DNA of 64,000 bases from Rhodoferax sp. OV413 (GTDB lineage Bacteria; Pseudomonadota; Gammaproteobacteria; Burkholderiales; Burkholderiaceae_C). Numbering within the stretch: the stretch's first letter is position 1; each line of letters begins with the position of its first letter. Shown here piece after piece: positions 63,498-64,000 of the stretch. The DNA is taken from positions 186,001 to 250,000 of the forward strand of contig NZ_FNJA01000006.1 in assembly GCF_900104385.1 (NCBI RefSeq), in the 5' to 3' direction. Under the pieces are notes generated by a model. It was not told the origin of the DNA, searched no databases, and saw only the letters and a program-made list of their open reading frames with translations. A program made the translations under genes and the position numbers.

Positions 63498-64000
63498 ATG
63501 TCTACCAATTTCCGCGTCGAGCACGACTTTTTGGGTGAAAAACAGATCCCGGCAGATGCGTACTGGGGTGTGCATTCGGCGCGTGCGGTAGAGAACTTCC
63601 CGATCTCCGGCACCCGCATCTCGGCGATGCCGGATCTGATCACCGCCTTGGCCTTTGTAAAGCAGGCCGCCGCCCGCACCAACATGGAATTGGGTGTGCT
63701 GGACGCCAAGCTGGCCGATGCCATCGTGCTGGCCTGCAAGGACCTGGTGGCTGGCGCATTGAACGCCGAGTTCGTGGTGGACGTGATCCAGGGCGGCGCA
63801 GGCACGTCGACGAACATGAATGCCAACGAGGTGATTGCCAACCTGGCGCTGGAAAAGCTGGGCTTGGAAAAAGGCCGCTACGACGTGCTGCACCCCAACG
63901 ACCACGTGAACGCCTCGCAGAGCACCAACGACGTCTATCCCACGGCAGTGCGCATCGCGCTGTGGCTGGGCATCGAGCGCCTGCTGGCGTCGATGGCTTT
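63498..64000 (+). CDS. aspA: Aspartate ammonia-lyase, N-terminal part
   Basis: 167 codons are visible before the window ends. N-terminus 'MSTNFRVEHDFLGEKQIPADAYWGVHSARAVENFPISG' and 'IQGGAGTSTNMNANEVIANLALEKLG', 'NDHVNASQSTNDVYPTAVRIAL' are the first conserved blocks of the aspartase/fumarase superfamily; the first block favours aspartase over fumarase. It deaminates L-aspartate to fumarate. The signature loop GSSxMPxKxN lies beyond the edge. Confidence 0.92.
   Translation, partial: MSTNFRVEHDFLGEKQIPADAYWGVHSARAVENFPISGTRISAMPDLITALAFVKQAAARTNMELGVLDAKLADAIVLACKDLVAGALNAEFVVDVIQGGAGTSTNMNANEVIANLALEKLGLEKGRYDVLHPNDHVNASQSTNDVYPTAVRIALWLGIERLLASMA

Overview
This window looks like a chromosomal segment of a betaproteobacterium, most likely family Comamonadaceae (Rhodoferax/Acidovorax/Curvibacter type). 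The basis is high GC, a Gram-negative porin of the Omp32 type, a Bug-family binding protein, the pilT/cNMP/pilU arrangement, an RHH-less PutA, and a dispersed palindromic element of the 'TAGCTGCTAGCGCA' type that I associate with this family. I see no insertion sequence, prophage, integron or CRISPR array. Coding density is very high and many neighbouring genes overlap by the 4-base ATGA/GTGA junction.

Layout. 1-4.6 kb: TPM-domain proteins with LemA, an NTF2-like protein, a YheT-type hydrolase, an unknown conserved protein and a membrane cytochrome c. 4.7-9.5 kb: tRNA-Arg(CCG), a large membrane 'site-specific recombinase' family protein, and rsmI divergent from yraN-diaA-dolP. 9.5-15.5 kb: a beta-hydroxyacid dehydrogenase, the twitching-motility ATPases pilU and pilT flanking a cyclic-nucleotide-binding protein, yggS and a diguanylate cyclase. 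15.5-23.7 kb: two overlapping Lrp/AsnC regulators, a porin, then ornithine cyclodeaminase, arginase, MarC and PutA. Together these give arginine -> ornithine -> proline -> glutamate. 23.7-25.6 kb: a J-domain membrane protein pair. 25.6-36.9 kb: a FadR-type regulator divergent from a ten-gene sugar-acid uptake and catabolism operon (ABC transporter, dehydrogenases, ManD/RspA-type dehydratase). 37-39.8 kb: RluE-type pseudouridine synthase, patatin phospholipase, LacI regulator. 39.8-43.9 kb: a GH3 beta-glucosidase lipoprotein with a PEP-CTERM protein, preceded by two LacI-type palindromes. 45.1-47.5 kb: a four-gene bufferin-type RiPP operon (BufA1 precursor, DUF692/MNIO BufB, DUF2063 BufC, DoxX). 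47.7-52.2 kb: two chemoreceptors around a methyltransferase. 52.3-56.7 kb: a tryptophan operon trpE - chorismate mutase - trpG - lysE - trpD, preceded by a 27-codon leader ORF containing Trp-Ser-Trp. 56.8-64 kb: a chalcone-isomerase-like exported protein, CheV, a thioesterase, an Atm1-type ABC exporter, a 2-hydroxyacid dehydrogenase, a HypT-like LysR regulator and the start of aspartase aspA.

The most notable items are the bufferin-type operon, the unannotated trp leader peptide, and the palindromic element. The element occurs at nine intergenic sites and, more surprisingly, at four sites inside open reading frames (a dehydrogenase, putA twice, lysE), where it has been kept in frame as coding sequence.
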